Assembly: GCA_023412745.1 (NCBI GenBank) | Contig: JAEZBZ010000094.1 | Coordinates: forward strand, 1-6,684 | Direction: 5' to 3' | Length of the DNA: 6,684 bases | Origin: Pseudomonadota bacterium | GTDB taxonomy: Bacteria > Pseudomonadota > Alphaproteobacteria > Rhizobiales > Hyphomicrobiaceae | Shown here: positions 6,195 through 6,684 of the stretch, one piece after another | Layout of the letters: each line of letters starts with the position of its first letter | Position numbering within the stretch: position 1 is the stretch's first letter | Position numbers and translations under genes: made by a program | The notes under the pieces: generated by a model | Database searches by the model: none | What the model was told of the DNA's origin: nothing | Seen by the model: the letters and a program-made list of their open reading frames with translations, nothing else

Positions 6195-6684
6195 GCGAGC
6201 CGAACGAAAGGCTCCGGCACGCCGCGCACGCGCCGGCGCAGCTTATGCAGCGCGCCAGCTTTCGGCTGTTTCGCCAGCGAAGCCGCATCGAGATTCTGGC
6301 GCGCCGAAGTCACGATCATCTCGCTCAGATCGTCGCCGATAAATGCCGGGCAGGTCGGCTGGCTGACCGCAAGCGTGCAGCGATCGGCAAGTGAGCCATC
6401 GGGATGCCACACGTGCACAGCCGACGCGCCCCAGGCCGCGGTCCAGATCCGGCCATCGGCATCGACCACCGCGCCGTCAGGCTCACCCTCACCCGCCGCG
6501 AAGCGCTTGAACACGACCGGCTCACCCGTTGGTAGGCCGGTTAGTGTATCCGTCGCCACCCGCCAAATCGTAAACTTGGCGGAATCGGCGAAGTAGGCCG
6601 CCTCACCGCCCGGCGCGAAGCAAATTGCATTGCCGATGGTGATCCTGTCGAACAGCAGCCGCAGCTCGCCCGCATGGAACCACC
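6191..6684 (-). CDS. SMP-30/gluconolactonase/LRE-family protein (C-terminal part, 5' end outside window)
   Basis: Read on the minus strand from the right edge, the frame is open for 163 residues to TAA at 6193-6191. Members are six-bladed beta-propeller, divalent-metal-dependent lactonases (gluconolactonase, regucalcin and related sugar-acid lactonases). Visible hallmarks are IGNAICFAPGGEAAYFADS, matching the family's NG(L)xxSPDxxxxYxxDS blade with a metal-ligand Asn; GEPDGAVVDADGRIWTAAWG, matching PDGxxxDxxGxxW with the metal-ligand Asp; and the closing block PAFIGDDLSEMIVTSARQNL plus KQPKAGALHKL. Both metal ligands expected in this part are kept, so it looks functional. The N-terminal Glu ligand lies beyond the window. 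Substrate cannot be told from this fragment, so no symbol is given. The GTG near 6559 is an internal codon, not the start, because the frame and homology continue upstream of it. The gene is convergent with rsmA, overlaps it by four bases, and is not part of its operon. Confidence 0.88.
   Translation of the reverse strand, partial: WFHAGELRLLFDRITIGNAICFAPGGEAAYFADSAKFTIWRVATDTLTGLPTGEPVVFKRFAAGEGEPDGAVVDADGRIWTAAWGASAVHVWHPDGSLADRCTLAVSQPTCPAFIGDDLSEMIVTSARQNLDAASLAKQPKAGALHKLRRRVRGVPEPFVRLA

Noticed and set aside
1..6684. A mobile, phage, CRISPR or defence element, or a novel gene cluster
   Set aside because: Nearly every base is accounted for by conserved housekeeping or envelope genes in an ancestral order. 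There are no terminal repeats, transposase or integrase motifs, spaced repeats or abrupt composition change.

Overview
This GC-rich, densely coding window looks like chromosomal DNA from an alphaproteobacterium, probably of the order Hyphomicrobiales (Rhizobiales); I cannot name the family or genus. The evidence is the gene order lptG-lptD-surA-pdxA-rsmA, GTG starts, tight gene packing, and a SurA with an enlarged N-terminal chaperone domain and a degenerate PPIase domain. No mobile element, tRNA, rRNA, CRISPR array or integration scar is visible.

Layout, left to right. Bases 1-242 encode the C-terminal end of LptG, the inner-membrane LPS exporter subunit. Its TGA directly abuts the GTG start of lptD (243-2726), which encodes the outer-membrane LPS translocon. 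A 172-base gap (taking 2899 as the next start) holds a 30-base imperfect dyad overlapping a -10-like hexamer, and a 16-codon ORF ending in an ATGA overlap with the likely surA start. Then come surA (periplasmic chaperone, to 4227), pdxA (vitamin B6 synthesis, 4231-5301) and rsmA/ksgA (16S rRNA dimethyltransferase, 5298-6194). On the opposite strand, the 3' part of an SMP-30/gluconolactonase/LRE-family gene (6191-6684) converges on rsmA, and the two stop codons share the palindrome TTAA.

How the genes work together. LptG and LptD are two ends of the LPS transport bridge. SurA helps outer-membrane beta-barrel proteins, LptD among them, to fold. PdxA and RsmA are housekeeping enzymes with no direct mechanistic link to the envelope, but lptD-surA-pdxA-rsmA is an old conserved order also found in E. 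coli. The junctions (0-base gap, 3-base gap, 4-base overlap) suggest translational coupling. The only sizeable gap, before surA, is the natural place for an internal promoter or control element.

No previously undescribed system is evident. The items most worth a second look are the dyad and small ORF before surA, the unresolved surA start, the three-cysteine pattern in LptD, and the fused convergent stop codons.
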